In this document: piece after piece, positions 22,735 through 33,791 of the stretch | Layout of the letters: every line of letters begins with the position of its first letter | How positions within the stretch are numbered: position 1 is the stretch's first letter | Source: Warburgia ugandensis | Taxonomy: Eukaryota; Streptophyta; Magnoliopsida; Canellales; Canellaceae | NCBI GenBank assembly: GCA_035236585.1 | Contig: CP141136.1 | Coordinates: 31,208,949-31,272,948, forward strand | DNA: 64,000 nt | Direction of reading: 5' to 3' | The notes under the pieces: model-generated | Database searches by the model: none | What the model was told of the DNA's origin: nothing | Seen by the model: only the letters and a program-made list of their open reading frames with translations | Translations under genes and position numbers: made by a program

Positions 22735-25458
22735 ATGTCAAAGGAAGTATGCATGTGAAGTACACTTAAACTGGGGCCCGTCAGAGATTAAAAACCCTAA
22801 TTGTGTCTTTGTCTACTTCAAAATGGGGACCACCTACATGTGTACCACTAATTTTCCATGCAAAGGTGGTGCATCTGACTTAAATTCATGTGGAATACAT
22901 GAAGGGATGAGTATTATTGGTGGAGAAAAATAAGGAGGGAGGAGAGAGACAATAAAGGAGAAATCTATAATCATTCAAGAAAGAATGGCTAAGATCACTC
23001 CACATCCAAGATCATCCTAAAGCAACCTATGAGAAGTCATTTCAATTAGGATTGACCAATGGGAGAAGCCACGCATATGAGAGAACACTAAGCCACTATT
23101 TATGGAGAAAATATTGGTAGGCTGCCCATCATTTTTCAAGGGGGAGCAAGCATGTTTTCACTTAGAACTGATTGGTTGAAAATAAAATTTGTGCAATGAG
23201 GGGAAAATAAAGAAGAGGAATGAGCCAAAAAACAATGGATTTTTTGGATAGGAGACTTCAAGGAAATCTCAACCATTCATCCTAGGATGGAAACATGATC
23301 CAATGGAAGGGAATGAAGAAGGGAAACAAGAAAATCCTGGCTGCCATGCCATCCCATCTCACCATCCAATACAAGCAACACACTTGATCTCAATCATTCA
23401 TCCTAGGTTACAATCCAACGCATTTAAAAAAGAAATGCTTCATGATTTTTGAAGGAAGGTTACTAAATGTTATAAGGAGAAAGGATAAGGGATAGAGATG
23501 AAAAAAGATGAGGATGGAAGGGAGCTTCCAACAGAAAACTTCCACTTTTCCGCACCACTACGTGAAACACCATAAGAGGAGAAGGCTTATGTGATTTTCC
23601 ATATGGAGGATTCTCCACTTTTCCATTGTGCTCCACCACGTGAAGGAGAGAAAGAAGAAGGGAGAACTAGAAGATCTCAACCATTGAAGACCTCTTGAAG
23701 ATCATTCATAGGGGAGATCAAGCTTAAAGTAAATCTCAACCCTTTCATCCAAGCTCCACACCAACCATCTTCTCTTTCCTTCTCCCTCAATGCCTTTCAG
23801 CATTATCCTTTCTTCACCCCACACCATGCTTCCTTAAAAGCTCTCCATCATCCATCCTTGCACCATACTCTCTTTTACCTCTTTTCTTTGTCTTTTCAAG
23901 AAGGTGAAGCAAGCACCTCACTTATTCCTTTTGTCTTTTTAAGCATCTCACTTAATCCTTTTGTCTTTTTCAAGTACCTCGTTATCTTCCATTAATCATC
24001 AATGCGTTAATCTTTCCCATCTCTTTTTTCATCTTCTTCTTTCTTCTCCAAAGCACCTCCCTTCTACCGCCATCTCCACAATGATCATAACAACTCCTTT
24101 TCACTTTGAAATATCACACATAAGCTTTGTTTTTTTCACCTCTCCATCATATCCTTGTACACACATCTCTTTATCACCTCTAAACTACGCGCAGCCTTCT
24201 CCATCCCTCACTTAATCCTAGCTCTCATATCCTTATCTCCATCATCTTCTAATTTAAAACTTATCCTTTATCCCATCTCCACTTTACAACCCTTTCACAC
24301 CCCTCTCTTAGACACTATGCATCTTCCATCAAATACCACCCATCCAAACCCATCTATCCTTCCAAGTTTATCCGTCATATATAATATTCCTTACTTTTTT
24401 CACATCTTGGATGAAAGTTGTTGAGATCATTACCTAGGCTTGTGGCTTGAGTGGTGGATGACCCCTAACCTTGGTTGAGGGACACAACAAGGTTATGTCA
24501 TAAGTGAACAACATGGAAGAATGGTTGTAGTGTGAGGGCTGGCTATTTTTGTCAAGGATTTCCTTGGAATGACACAAAGGAGTACTTGGGTGATCTCATT
24601 CTAATCTATAGTTTATCTTTGATTTTATTTATTTTCTTATAATAATCTATTGTAATCATTTATTTTAGTGAAATTAAGTCTCTTTTCTTTTAATTAATGT
24701 GTTAATTCATGCTTAAGTTTATTTTATTGCTTTAATTGTTAGAAATAGTTTGATTGTATTACTTGTTAAAATACTAGGTTTTGTATGCAATATATTAGTT
24801 AGATTTATTTACCTGGGCAATAGAATGAACATTTGTTAAGCAAAATGTTTTTATGATCAAGTGATTTTAGGTTAAAAAAGAATTCTTAAGTGTTAGTATT
24901 AGACTTTTAGCAATCTTGTTACATGCTTAGTGATTGCTCTGAGGAAGGATACCAAGTATGGTAAGTGGATAGTTAGATAAAAAAATTCTTTGATAGCTTG
25001 TGCTCTAAAAAGATAGGCTATACTTTTAGTAAGTATTTTAGCTAAGCTAGAATCTAGTATTAAGAAAATCACAAAAAGAGAGCCTTAAAGATATATTTTT
25101 TGTTTTTCTAAAGTTATCAAAACTCTATGAACTTGTGTAAGTGATAAATCTAAATAACTTAATTTTAGAAACATAAGTGATAAATCTAAATAACTTAATT
25201 TTAGAAACATTTCATTTTAATATATCGGATTTTGAAATCCTAGTCTTAAACTTAAATTCTAACATTTTAAGTAAATTTTGTGATTTTTAGAATTTTAGGT
25301 ATTTAATTTAGTTAATTAAAATTGTTTGGCTAGGTTAAAGTAGTTAAAATATATTTTTAATTAAATTTTATTAATTATAGATTCTCTTTGGATTGATTCA
25401 TACTTGCCATGTTGATGCTATAGTGGACTCGTGCACTTGTAGTTATTTTTAAAACACA
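22735..25458 (+). mobile_element. LTR copy 2 = 5' LTR of element 1
   Basis: It follows the 3' LTR at 34205-36893 from 'caaaggaagtatgcatgtg' to near its end, and finishes '...aaaacaca' just before the primer binding site. It lacks the first ~410 bases present in the 3' LTR (33792-34204). It is joined directly to LTR copy 1 at 22734/22735. The frames at 23961-24215 and 24155-24424 lie in its pyrimidine-rich half and are not genes. Confidence 0.75.
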
Positions 25459-25467
25459 TCGAGTTTT

Positions 25468-25485
25468 TGGTGTCATTGTTAAGGA
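25468..25485 (+). promoter_or_regulatory. Primer binding site, tRNA-Asp type, decayed
   Basis: The 18 bases TGGTGTCATTGTTAAGGA align without gaps to the complement of the plant tRNA-Asp 3' end (TGGCGCCGTTGCCGGGGA). All seven differences are C-to-T or G-to-A. tRNA-Asp priming is characteristic of Tat/Athila-type gypsy elements. Confidence 0.8.
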
Positions 25486-26940
25486 CTTGCAACAGATTTT
25501 TAGTTAAAATCTAAGTTAATTATTTTGCCACTTGTTGTAGATTTTAAAATTGTATTTGTTTCAGTTGCATTTTACATTTCTATTATTCCAATGAATTTTT
25601 GTGTTCTCACTTTTATATTTGTTTTTTACTAGAATTTGGAGTGAAATTAGAAGGAAGTTAGGATATTTTATACTTTTTTATTCTGAGTGAATTGTAGTGA
25701 GGATGTGAATGTATTTTATTCAATAGCAATTTATTCAAAAGGAGGTTGTAAAAGTATAGGTTAAGGGTGGGCCATTCTAACTTGAAAGAAAAAAAAAAGG
25801 CAGCATGTACATGTACCCACCCTTGTATGACAAGACTTTGTCCAGGACCCCATTGTAAGCTTTTCTATTCTCGTTACATTTCCTATATTAGGACTTGCAT
25901 AATAATTATTTTGTATTATGGTTGGTAGTGAATATCATATAACTTGCACTCCTAAATTAAATGTTGCATATCAATTAGGACTTCACATTTGCAGCACCTC
26001 TTAACAAGGGATAGCCTAAGCTCGGCTATAACCCACGAACATAGGCTGCCAGAGGTATAGTGTCTTGTCTATTGGGACCTAGACCCTTTGTTGAGTAGCA
26101 TATAGGTAGAAACATTGGTTTACTAATTTCTTACATTTTTAGGTCACTTTTAATGACTTAAGGTGATTATATGATTGATCGATCTGTCACGGGAATGCAT
26201 TTAATCTAGTAGTAAGGGCAATCACCCCACCATGATCAAGGGTGGATTTCATCACTATCCCTTGGCCCCCCTTAGGTTAACCATCATTTGACACAACCCT
26301 AGCCTCACACAATTAATTTAAAATCAATCTAGAAGAGACCTTAGTAGCTTACAAGATCATAGGACCCTCTTAGAAGGAGGTGACCTATTGGCACTCTAGT
26401 GGCACCTACTTGATCAACTACATTGGTATTTAAATGACTAGCTCTGCCAACACATTTAGTGACTTAGATAAACTATGGTTGACTAAGGAGGGTGTGAAGT
26501 GGTTGATCAAGGTAAGATCTAACTGGTAAGCAATAACACAAGTCTGAAAGAGAGGAGGAGATGTCTAGGTTAGTAATAACCTAAAAGTTACTCCCTAAAA
26601 AAAAAAGAAAAAAAAAAAGAAAAATCAAATCTTTCCACTTGTTTGCTTTAGGATTAGAATTATTGTTTGTGCTTTGCTTGCATATCATTTGCATATAAAT
26701 TGCATCATTTAGCTTAGGTTTCCTTAATTTCTTTTTAAAAAGAAAAAAAGGAAGAATTTCGTAGTATGCAATCAACTTGTTGTCATTGTACACAATCTTG
26801 AGTCCATTACACCAACTTTTTAGTGTATGCACGAATGTTGATCATTGAAGCCAGGTCTAGTGCAATTAAATTGCGATCGAATGGACTACAAGGTGAGGGC
26901 CAAGAAATCAAACATATTTAATTAACCCTGCAGTAGATAT
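25486..26940 (+). other. 5' leader of element 1
   Basis: Untranslated region between primer site and gag. Parts of it match the leaders of elements C and D on the minus strand: 'aagatctaactggtaagcaa' at 26512 corresponds to 'agaacctaactggtaagcaa' (minus, near 63470) and to 'gaatctaactagtaagcagt' (minus, near 49990), each followed by a 'ggaggag.tgtctagg' block. An A-rich run at 26598-26620 and short AT stretches follow. No coding sequence is seen. Confidence 0.6.
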
Positions 26941-26941
26941 G

Positions 26942-28260
26942 GCAAACGAAGTAGCATAGGTTAAACCCTTGAGGGACTATTCTACCCTGATACATTTTAA
27001 CTCTCCTTCATGTATAGTTCTTTCCACAAGTAATGTAGAACATTTCAAGTTAAAGTTAGGGGTCATTCAAATTTTATGTCCATTCTATGGTTTGGATAAA
27101 GTGGACCCATATCTCCATGTTAAAGAGTTCCTTGATATATGTGCAACCCTCAAGTACCATAACATTTTTGAGGATTCCATCAGATTGAGAGTATTTCCTT
27201 TTTCTTTGAAAGATAAGGTAAAGCATGTGTCAACTCACTAAAGGTAGAGTCCATCACATCATGGGATCAACTATCTAGGAAGTTCCTTAACAAGTTTTTC
27301 CCAGTCCACAAAACTAATCCCCTTAGGAGGGAAATCATCAACTTCTAGTAGAAAGAAGGTGGACACTTCTATAAATGCAAGGAGAGATGGAAGGACTTGT
27401 TATTGAAGGGTCCACACCACAAAGGTTTGACCCCACAAAATTGACATATGATTGATGCCACAAGTGGTGGGGCCTTCACAACTAAAATTGATGTGGAGTC
27501 CTAGAATTTCTTTGAAACGCTTACAGATAATTCCTAGCAATGGAATTATTCAACCAGAATGGAAAGAAATTTGTTGACTTAGAAAAAATGCAATCTATAC
27601 TAGCTAGGGGTCACTCCAAACTTACATCGCAAAATAGATATGTTGGCCCATAAGGTTGATAAAATTGATAGTCTTACTCAAAAGTTAGATGAGTTCATAA
27701 TTTCTAATAGATATTAGATGCAACCTCATTCTAAGATATGCTTGATTGGGTTAAACCCCATGCATTAAACTACTTCATACCCATTCAGCTCTACATTCCC
27801 TGAATACTTCACAAAGCAAGTGAATGCATTTAGAAGTCATAGCAACAATAATCATTATTCTGAGACCTATAATCCAGGATCAGCTAGGCATCCAAATTTT
27901 TTATCATTTAGGAATAACACCCAAGGGGTCCTACCTGTGATTCCCCAACTTCAATCCTTTTCTTGAGTTCTAATGCCACAACTACCTATTCCTCAAGAGC
28001 TTCTGCAACAAATGAGGAAACCCTACATCTATTCATGCAGAGTTATTTATAATTCCACCATGACACTAAACAACTTTGCAAGCCAACTCAACATCCCTTG
28101 TGAGACTAGAATATCATATGTGCCATGTGTCTACTACATTAAGTGAAAGGAAGGAAAATCCCTAGTTAGCCATTATGAACCCTAAGGGTTAGTATGAGAT
28201 TGGTAACACTTCTAAGGACCAAAACTGCCAAGAACATGCCAAATCAATCACTACCCTTAG
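26942..28260 (+). pseudogene. gag of element 1, decayed
   Basis: The capsid-type part of an Athila-like gag: HFKLKLGVIQILCPFYGL, YLHVKEFLDICATLKY and IRLRVFPFSLKDKVKH in the open frame 26969-27241, then SWDQLSRKFLNKFFP (27265-27305) and ERWKDLLLKGPHH in shifted frames. In a live element the protein forms the particle that packages RNA. Stops and frameshifts follow about every 100 bases. No CCHC zinc knuckle is visible. An ITTLRSGKQIDD block near 28252, which normally marks the gag-protease border, ends the region. Confidence 0.8.
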
Positions 28261-29560
28261 GAGTGGAAAACAAATAGATGACATAGTAGGACTAAATAAG
28301 GATTCCCTAGTAGTTCTAGAGAAAGAAAAGCCTACACAAGCTAAGAAGGGCAAAGAGATGGTTCAACCATGTCCCCCTTCTTCTAAACCTCTTTCAAATG
28401 AACCATATGTTCCTAAAGCTCCCTTCCCTTAACAATTAAGCATGACAAGGAAGGGTGGAAATTTCCACAAAATAATGGATGTGTTTAAACAAGTTACCAT
28501 TAACATTCCATTATTAAATTCCAATAAAGAAATCCGTTTATATGCCAAGTTCTTAAAGGATCTTTTCACATAGAAGCGAATGCTCAATGTGAAAAAGAAA
28601 GCCTTTCTCATAGAGTAGGTTAGCTTTATAATCTAGCATAACACCCCTCCCAACTACAGAGCTCCAGGATGTCCTACAATATCATATGTGATGCAAGAAA
28701 ACACTATTGATAGGGCACTACTTAACTTAAGGGCTAGTGTGAACTTGTTGTCATAATCAATTTATGTGCAACTATGGCTGGGCGAGATAAAGCCTAACAC
28801 CACCACAATGCAATTAGTAGATAGATTAGTAAAAATTCCTCATGGTGTGGTAGAAGATGTCTTAGTAAATGTTGAAATTTTTCTATTCCTAGTAGAGTTT
28901 TTAGTTTTAGCCACCCAACCTATAGCTGATCCTGGTAGTCAGATACCAGTAATTTTAGACAACCATTCTTAACCACATTTAATGCAATTTTAAATTGTAG
29001 GAATGTCATCATGAAATTGTATTTTTGCAATATGAAGATTCAGCTAAACATCTTTAATGCTAGACAACATATAGACTCTATAGATACATATTAAGCCAAC
29101 ATGATTGAGAGTCTAGTCCATGATGTTTTCCTTATGTCCTCCCACTCTGATCCACTATAAGCTTGTTTAACTAGTTTAGTGGAGATTTTGAGATAGATGA
29201 TTCTATCAATGAAGTAAATGCACTATTAGATATTGTACCAATTTTAGATACTTTTAGATGGAAAGCTAAAGTGAAACTTTTGATACTTTCTAACACAAGC
29301 AATGTGCCATCTACTAAGATACCCCCTAATCTTGACCTAAAGCCATTGCCTAATAGCTTGAAATGTGCATTTTTAGGTCCATCCAAGACCCTTCCTATAA
29401 TAATTGCTTTTGATTTAGATGAAGAATAGGAGGGTAAGGTACTTAATGTTCTTAGGGAACACAAGGTAATGATAGGGTGGTCAATAGCAAACCTTAAGGG
29501 AATTAACCCTATCATTTGCTTGCATAGAAATCAATTGGAAGATAATACTAAACCATACTA
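28261..29560 (+). pseudogene. Protease region of element 1, catalytic motif lost
   Basis: After an IPLLNSNKEIRLYAKFLKDL block (28498-28560) comes the retroviral-type aspartic protease. Its active-site segment reads ALLNLRASVNLL (about 28715-28750), with asparagine where the catalytic aspartate belongs and arginine in place of the glycine; element 2 still has LDLGA here. The following open frame 28766-28972 (68 codons) has VKIPHGVVEDVLVNV and TQPIADPGSQIPVIL, both typical of this protein in Athila/Tat elements. Stops break it before and after. It would have cut the polyprotein; as it stands it cannot. Confidence 0.8.
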
Positions 29561-30440
29561 AGAAAGAAGTAGTCCGAGCAAAGGTCTTAAATTGCTCCAT
29601 GTTAGAACAATTTATCCCATTTCAGATAGTTCTTAGGTCAGTCTAATTCAAGTTGTACTAAAGAAATTAGGTGTCACTGTAGTAAAAAATGAGGATAATA
29701 AACTAGTCCCCACCTACATGACCACTGGGTAGAGGGTTTGTATTGACTATAGAAAATTAAACTCAGTCACGAAGAAAGACCAATTTCCTTAAAATTTTCT
29801 TCACCAAATGCTGAAAAAGTTGGCCTGACATGAATACTATTATTTTTTAGAACTCTAGGTATAACCAAATGTCAATAGCATTAAAGGATCAAAAGAAGAC
29901 CACTTTCACCTATCCTTGGGGAACTTTTGCACTCAGATTCATACCTTTTGGGCTATGCAATGCACCTATGAAGAGCATCTTTTCATATAGGGTTGAAATG
30001 TTCCTAGAGGTGTTTATGGATGAATTTTCAATATTTAGGTCATCTTTTGAAGAATGCTTGACCCCACCTAAACTTGGTATTAGGAAGTTATCAAGGAAAA
30101 ATCTTATGTTGAATTGGGAAAATATCATTTTATGGTAAAAAATGGCATTGTTTTAGGACTCATAATATTAGGCAATGGCATAGACGTTGATCAAGCCAAA
30201 GTAAATCTTATTTATAATCTTGCCCCTCCTAGGATGGTGAAGGAGAATTGCTCATTTTTTAGCCACGCTGGATTTTATAGGCCATTCATCAAAGATTTCA
30301 ACAAAATTTCTTGGCCCTTATGTAATTTACTTATCAAGGAGGCCAATTTTGACTTTGATGAGAACTGTATGAAGGCATTTGAGCACCTAAAGGATGAACT
30401 CGCTTGCCTATCATTCGATTGGCCAATTAGAGTGAACCAT
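29561..30440 (+). pseudogene. Reverse transcriptase of element 1, decayed
   Basis: Visible RT landmarks in order: a CIDY-like VLTIENXTQS segment near 29740, KKTTFTYPWGTFALRFIPF (29893-29948) running into GLCNAPM, then FMDEFSIFRSSFEECL (30013-30060), the catalytic box in which the second aspartate is glutamate. The connection domain follows: LGLIILGNGIDVDQAKVNLI and HAGFYRPFIKDFNKISWPL (30114-30449). The sequence is in at least three frames with internal stops. Its own pieces are 29869-30138 and 30114-30449. Confidence 0.85.
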
Positions 30441-30800
30441 TCGAGATAATGTGTGATGCTTCAGACTACGTGATCAGTACTATGCTGGGACAGAGAAAGA
30501 GTTGTTGGTTGTGGTATTTTCCTTGGACAAATTTAGATCTTATTTGCTAGGATCTAAATTCATCATCTATTTAGACCATGCAGCATTAAAGTACCTTCTT
30601 TCTAAGAAGGATGCTAAATAAAGGCTAATTTGATGGATTTTATTGCTATAAGAATTTTATATAGAGATTCAGGACAAGAAAGGTTCTAAAAATGTTGTAA
30701 TAGACCATCTGTCCTGGTTGATTGTAGAGTTTACTAGTGACTCACTGCCTACAACAAAATCATTTCCTAATGAACACCTTCTACAAATTTCCCAACTACC
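30441..30800 (+). pseudogene. RNase H of element 1, with internal deletion
   Basis: It begins with FEIMCDASDYVISTMLGQRK (about 30440-30497); the aspartates of CDASDY belong to the catalytic set. Directly after this a part is missing: the sequence joins to an ELLVVVFSLDKFRSYLLGSK block (30497-30560) with a frame change. Then DHAALKYLLSKKDAK and, near 30690, NVVIDHLSWL, which marks the end of RNase H. A linker leads to an FPNEHLL motif (30770) at the start of integrase. Confidence 0.8.
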
Positions 30801-32093
30801 TTGATAGACTGATATTGTTAATTATCTTGTTGTGGGTCAAATGCCTAATCACTAGTCAAACAAGAAAAATCTAGGTTTATATTTGAGGTAAAGCATGTTT
30901 TCTAGGATAATTCATACTTATTTAAGTATTGTCTAGACCAGATTATTAGGAGATGTGCATCAGATAATGACCATAATAATATCATCTCCTTATATCACAG
31001 CCATGCTTGTGGAGGCCATTTTATTGCAAGAAAGACCACTGCAAAAATTTTACAACATCGATTTTACTAGCCAACAATTTTTAGGGATTCCCGTGCTTAC
31101 TGTATAGCATGTGACTGTTGCCAATAATTAGAAAGTATGGGATGAAGAGACATGATGCCCTTGAACCCCATATTAATATTGGAACTTTTTTATGTTTTGG
31201 GAATAGATTTTATGCTCCCATTCCCTAATTTAGCTTGATATTTATACATTCATGTGGGAGTAGACTATATGCCTAAGAAAGTAGAGGCTTTTATCATGCA
31301 AAACAAATGATCACAAAGTAGTGGTCTAATTTCTCAAAGATAATATTTTTACATGTTTCCATTCACTATTATTAGAAATAGTGGAAAACACTTTTGCAAC
31401 TAATTCTTTGAAGGATTAATGAAGAAATATGGTGACAAAGTTATAATGCCCTACCATCCACAAACTAGCAGCCAAGTATGGATGTCTAACATAGAAATCA
31501 AGCATATTCTTGAGATAACCATAAAACCAACCAAAAAGATTGGTCTATAAGACTCAAATGATGCACTCTAGGCTTACCTTACTACTTTTAAGACTCCAAT
31601 TGCAATGACATCCTATAGACTAATTTATGGAGAGGCCTATTATCTGTCATTTGAGTTAAAGCACAAAGCTTACTAGGTAGTAAAACAACTAAACTATGAC
31701 TACACTAAGGCAAGCGCCCATAGGAAACTCAAACTCCAAGAGTTGGATGAAATCAAGAGAGTTGCTTACAATTCAGCTTAGCAATATAAGGACCAGATGA
31801 AAAAGGTTTTCAACAAACATATATTGAGAAAAACATTCAGACCAGGTCAAAAGGTCCCCCCATACAATTCTGGATTATATCTCTTCCCAAGAAAGTTAAG
31901 ATCACATTGGACTAGCCCTTTCATTGTGTGCACTATTTATCCACATGGTATAATTGAGATTGAGAAAAATGTGGTCGTATCAAAAGTCCATAGTCAAATA
32001 TTAAAACCTTTCCTAAAGCTTAGGAATCCTAAAGAGGAGGAGAAATTTCCTCTAGAAAATCCTATCTATCGGGTGGGGTATTTTCATAGTTGA
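30801..32093 (+). pseudogene. Integrase of element 1, decayed but near full length
   Basis: An HHCC zinc domain is seen around 31000-31130 (SHACGGHFIARKT, then IACDCCQQ). The catalytic core has GIDFMLPFPNLA (about 31200; first acidic residue of the DDE triad) and MPYHPQTSSQV (about 31450). The C-terminal part survives as the open frame 31797-32093: ILRKTFRPGQKV, LYLFPRKLRSHWTSPFIV (the GPF-like module) and a tail. Stops and shifts occur throughout the core. No chromodomain follows, in agreement with the Athila/Tat assignment. Confidence 0.85.
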
Positions 32094-33305
32094 TATGTTT
32101 AAAAGTAGATTTTTATTAATGTTTGAGTCTTTTCAGTAGTTTTGAGTCAAAATTAAAAAATAAAAAATAAAAAAAATTGAAGCTTTTTTGTGGTAAAGTT
32201 CCTCTACAAGATTAGAATTTGTATTTTCTGATAATTCAATGTTATCCTTTGGACTTTAACTTATTAATAGATTTTCATACAATTAGTTCATTATTTTTCT
32301 CTTTTTCTAAAGTTTCCCATGAAAATTAAACTGAATAATTATTTCACAATATATGTATAGTCTAAGTTAAAGAGTAAATATAACATAGAGATCCTAAAGA
32401 CGAGAAGCGGAGACTATTAACCCAAGTGAGCTTTAGAGCCATTCTTCCTGTTTGAAGGTTATATATAAATTCAAATTTTCTTTAGTGGACATAATTTCCT
32501 AGTTGTTTATAATCTTCTTTAATTTGTATGAAATGTAGGAAATAATAGAGGCAATTATTGATAAACCTAGAGCCTTTAGCCTCCCCTAGGTTATTTTCCA
32601 CTACTTAGCCCCTTGAGCCTTTATACTAAACTTTTTCTTTGTGAACCAATTCGCCATTACCCATATTTAACCCTTATAATCTATCCATTACTCATTTATT
32701 TTGAAAATATGTAGGGATGATTAAATAACATCTTGAGAAAGAGTATGGACATTACAATTCAAAAGATAAACATCAAAAGGGATGAAAAAAAAAGGCTAAA
32801 TCTAAAGTCAAGTTAAAATGAAAAGAATGAGATAGCCAATAAAAAAGAATGTTTACTCTTATGGGGAAAAAAAAATGGAAGGAAAAGTTGTGATTACATC
32901 TTAGGAGTCATTTGTATATTTTTCAAAACAATCTTTCTCTACCTTATACCTATTCTTTTGATAACCCTTACTTAAGCCTTTGTTTCATCCTAGTGAAAGA
33001 CCTAGCTTGATCTTAGGAGTAATATGGCTTGGATATGATTATAGGTGAATAGCGAAATTGGTAGAGTATAACAATCTTAGTAGTTGGTATCCTTACCATT
33101 ATCATTCTTTCTAAGTTATCATTCTTTTGTATGAACATATGTGAGATTTTTGGACTTGATGAACAACATTCTGGTCACATATTAATGAGAGAATTATCGA
33201 TCTATGAGAGACTTCTTTCTGTTTAATAAGTATATCTTATGAGATTTGAAGTTGAAGCATACTTGTCAATAGTAATTTAGGTTATATTTTACTTAGAAAC
33301 TAACA

Positions 33306-33308
<3 letters not shown>

Positions 33309-33348
<40 letters not shown>

Positions 33349-33381
33349 GTGCGTGTGTGTGTGTGCGTGTGTGTGTGTGTA
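33309..33381 (+). repeat. (GT)n microsatellite with GC interruptions
   Basis: It follows 'ttaggttatattttacttagaaactaacaa', exactly where element A has an AT run after 'ttaggttatgtttgacttggaaactacta'. Confidence 0.95.
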
Positions 33382-33549
33382 TTCACACAATCACATTTCA
33401 AGGCTTGATTAGTAATGGAAGATCTTTAGTATAAGAGAAAGATTTTGAGCTGTTGTTCACTTTTATTAACATGCTAAAGTTGGATATTCATTAAACATTG
33501 GATAGAAGAAAATTCTTTGAGATAAATGAAGGAACTTCCATATTTGTTT

Positions 33550-33551
<2 letters not shown>

Positions 33552-33583
<32 letters not shown>
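33552..33583 (+). repeat. (AT)16 microsatellite
   Basis: A pure AT run in the 3' UTR of element 1, about 170 bases after the GT repeat. Confidence 0.95.
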
Positions 33584-33586
<3 letters not shown>

Positions 33587-33791
33587 TATAGGTATCATTA
33601 TTGGAAACCCTTACAAGACCATAATTGTTCCACTAGACGTAACTTAGGGGTTGAGAGGCTTTCTACATATGCTAAATGCATATGACAACACCAGCAAAAG
33701 TGGTTAGGAACTTTTAAATTTTTTTAGATGTCTTATTTTCTATTTTAGTAGTTGTGCTCAAGGATGAGAAAAATGTAGGTATGGGGATGTC

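Larger units (their letters stand above)
32094..33791 (+). other. 3' UTR of element 1, shared with elements A, C and D
   Basis: A ~1.7-kb stretch without a long reading frame. It matches 4990-6646 (A) and the reverse complements of 45540-43994 (C) and 61390-60115 (D), for example 'ctagagcctttagcctcccc' at 32567 and 'gagcctttagccttccctg' at 5414. Athila elements often carry an env-like gene here; I see none. A 'ggtatggggatg' tract precedes the LTR. Confidence 0.65.
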
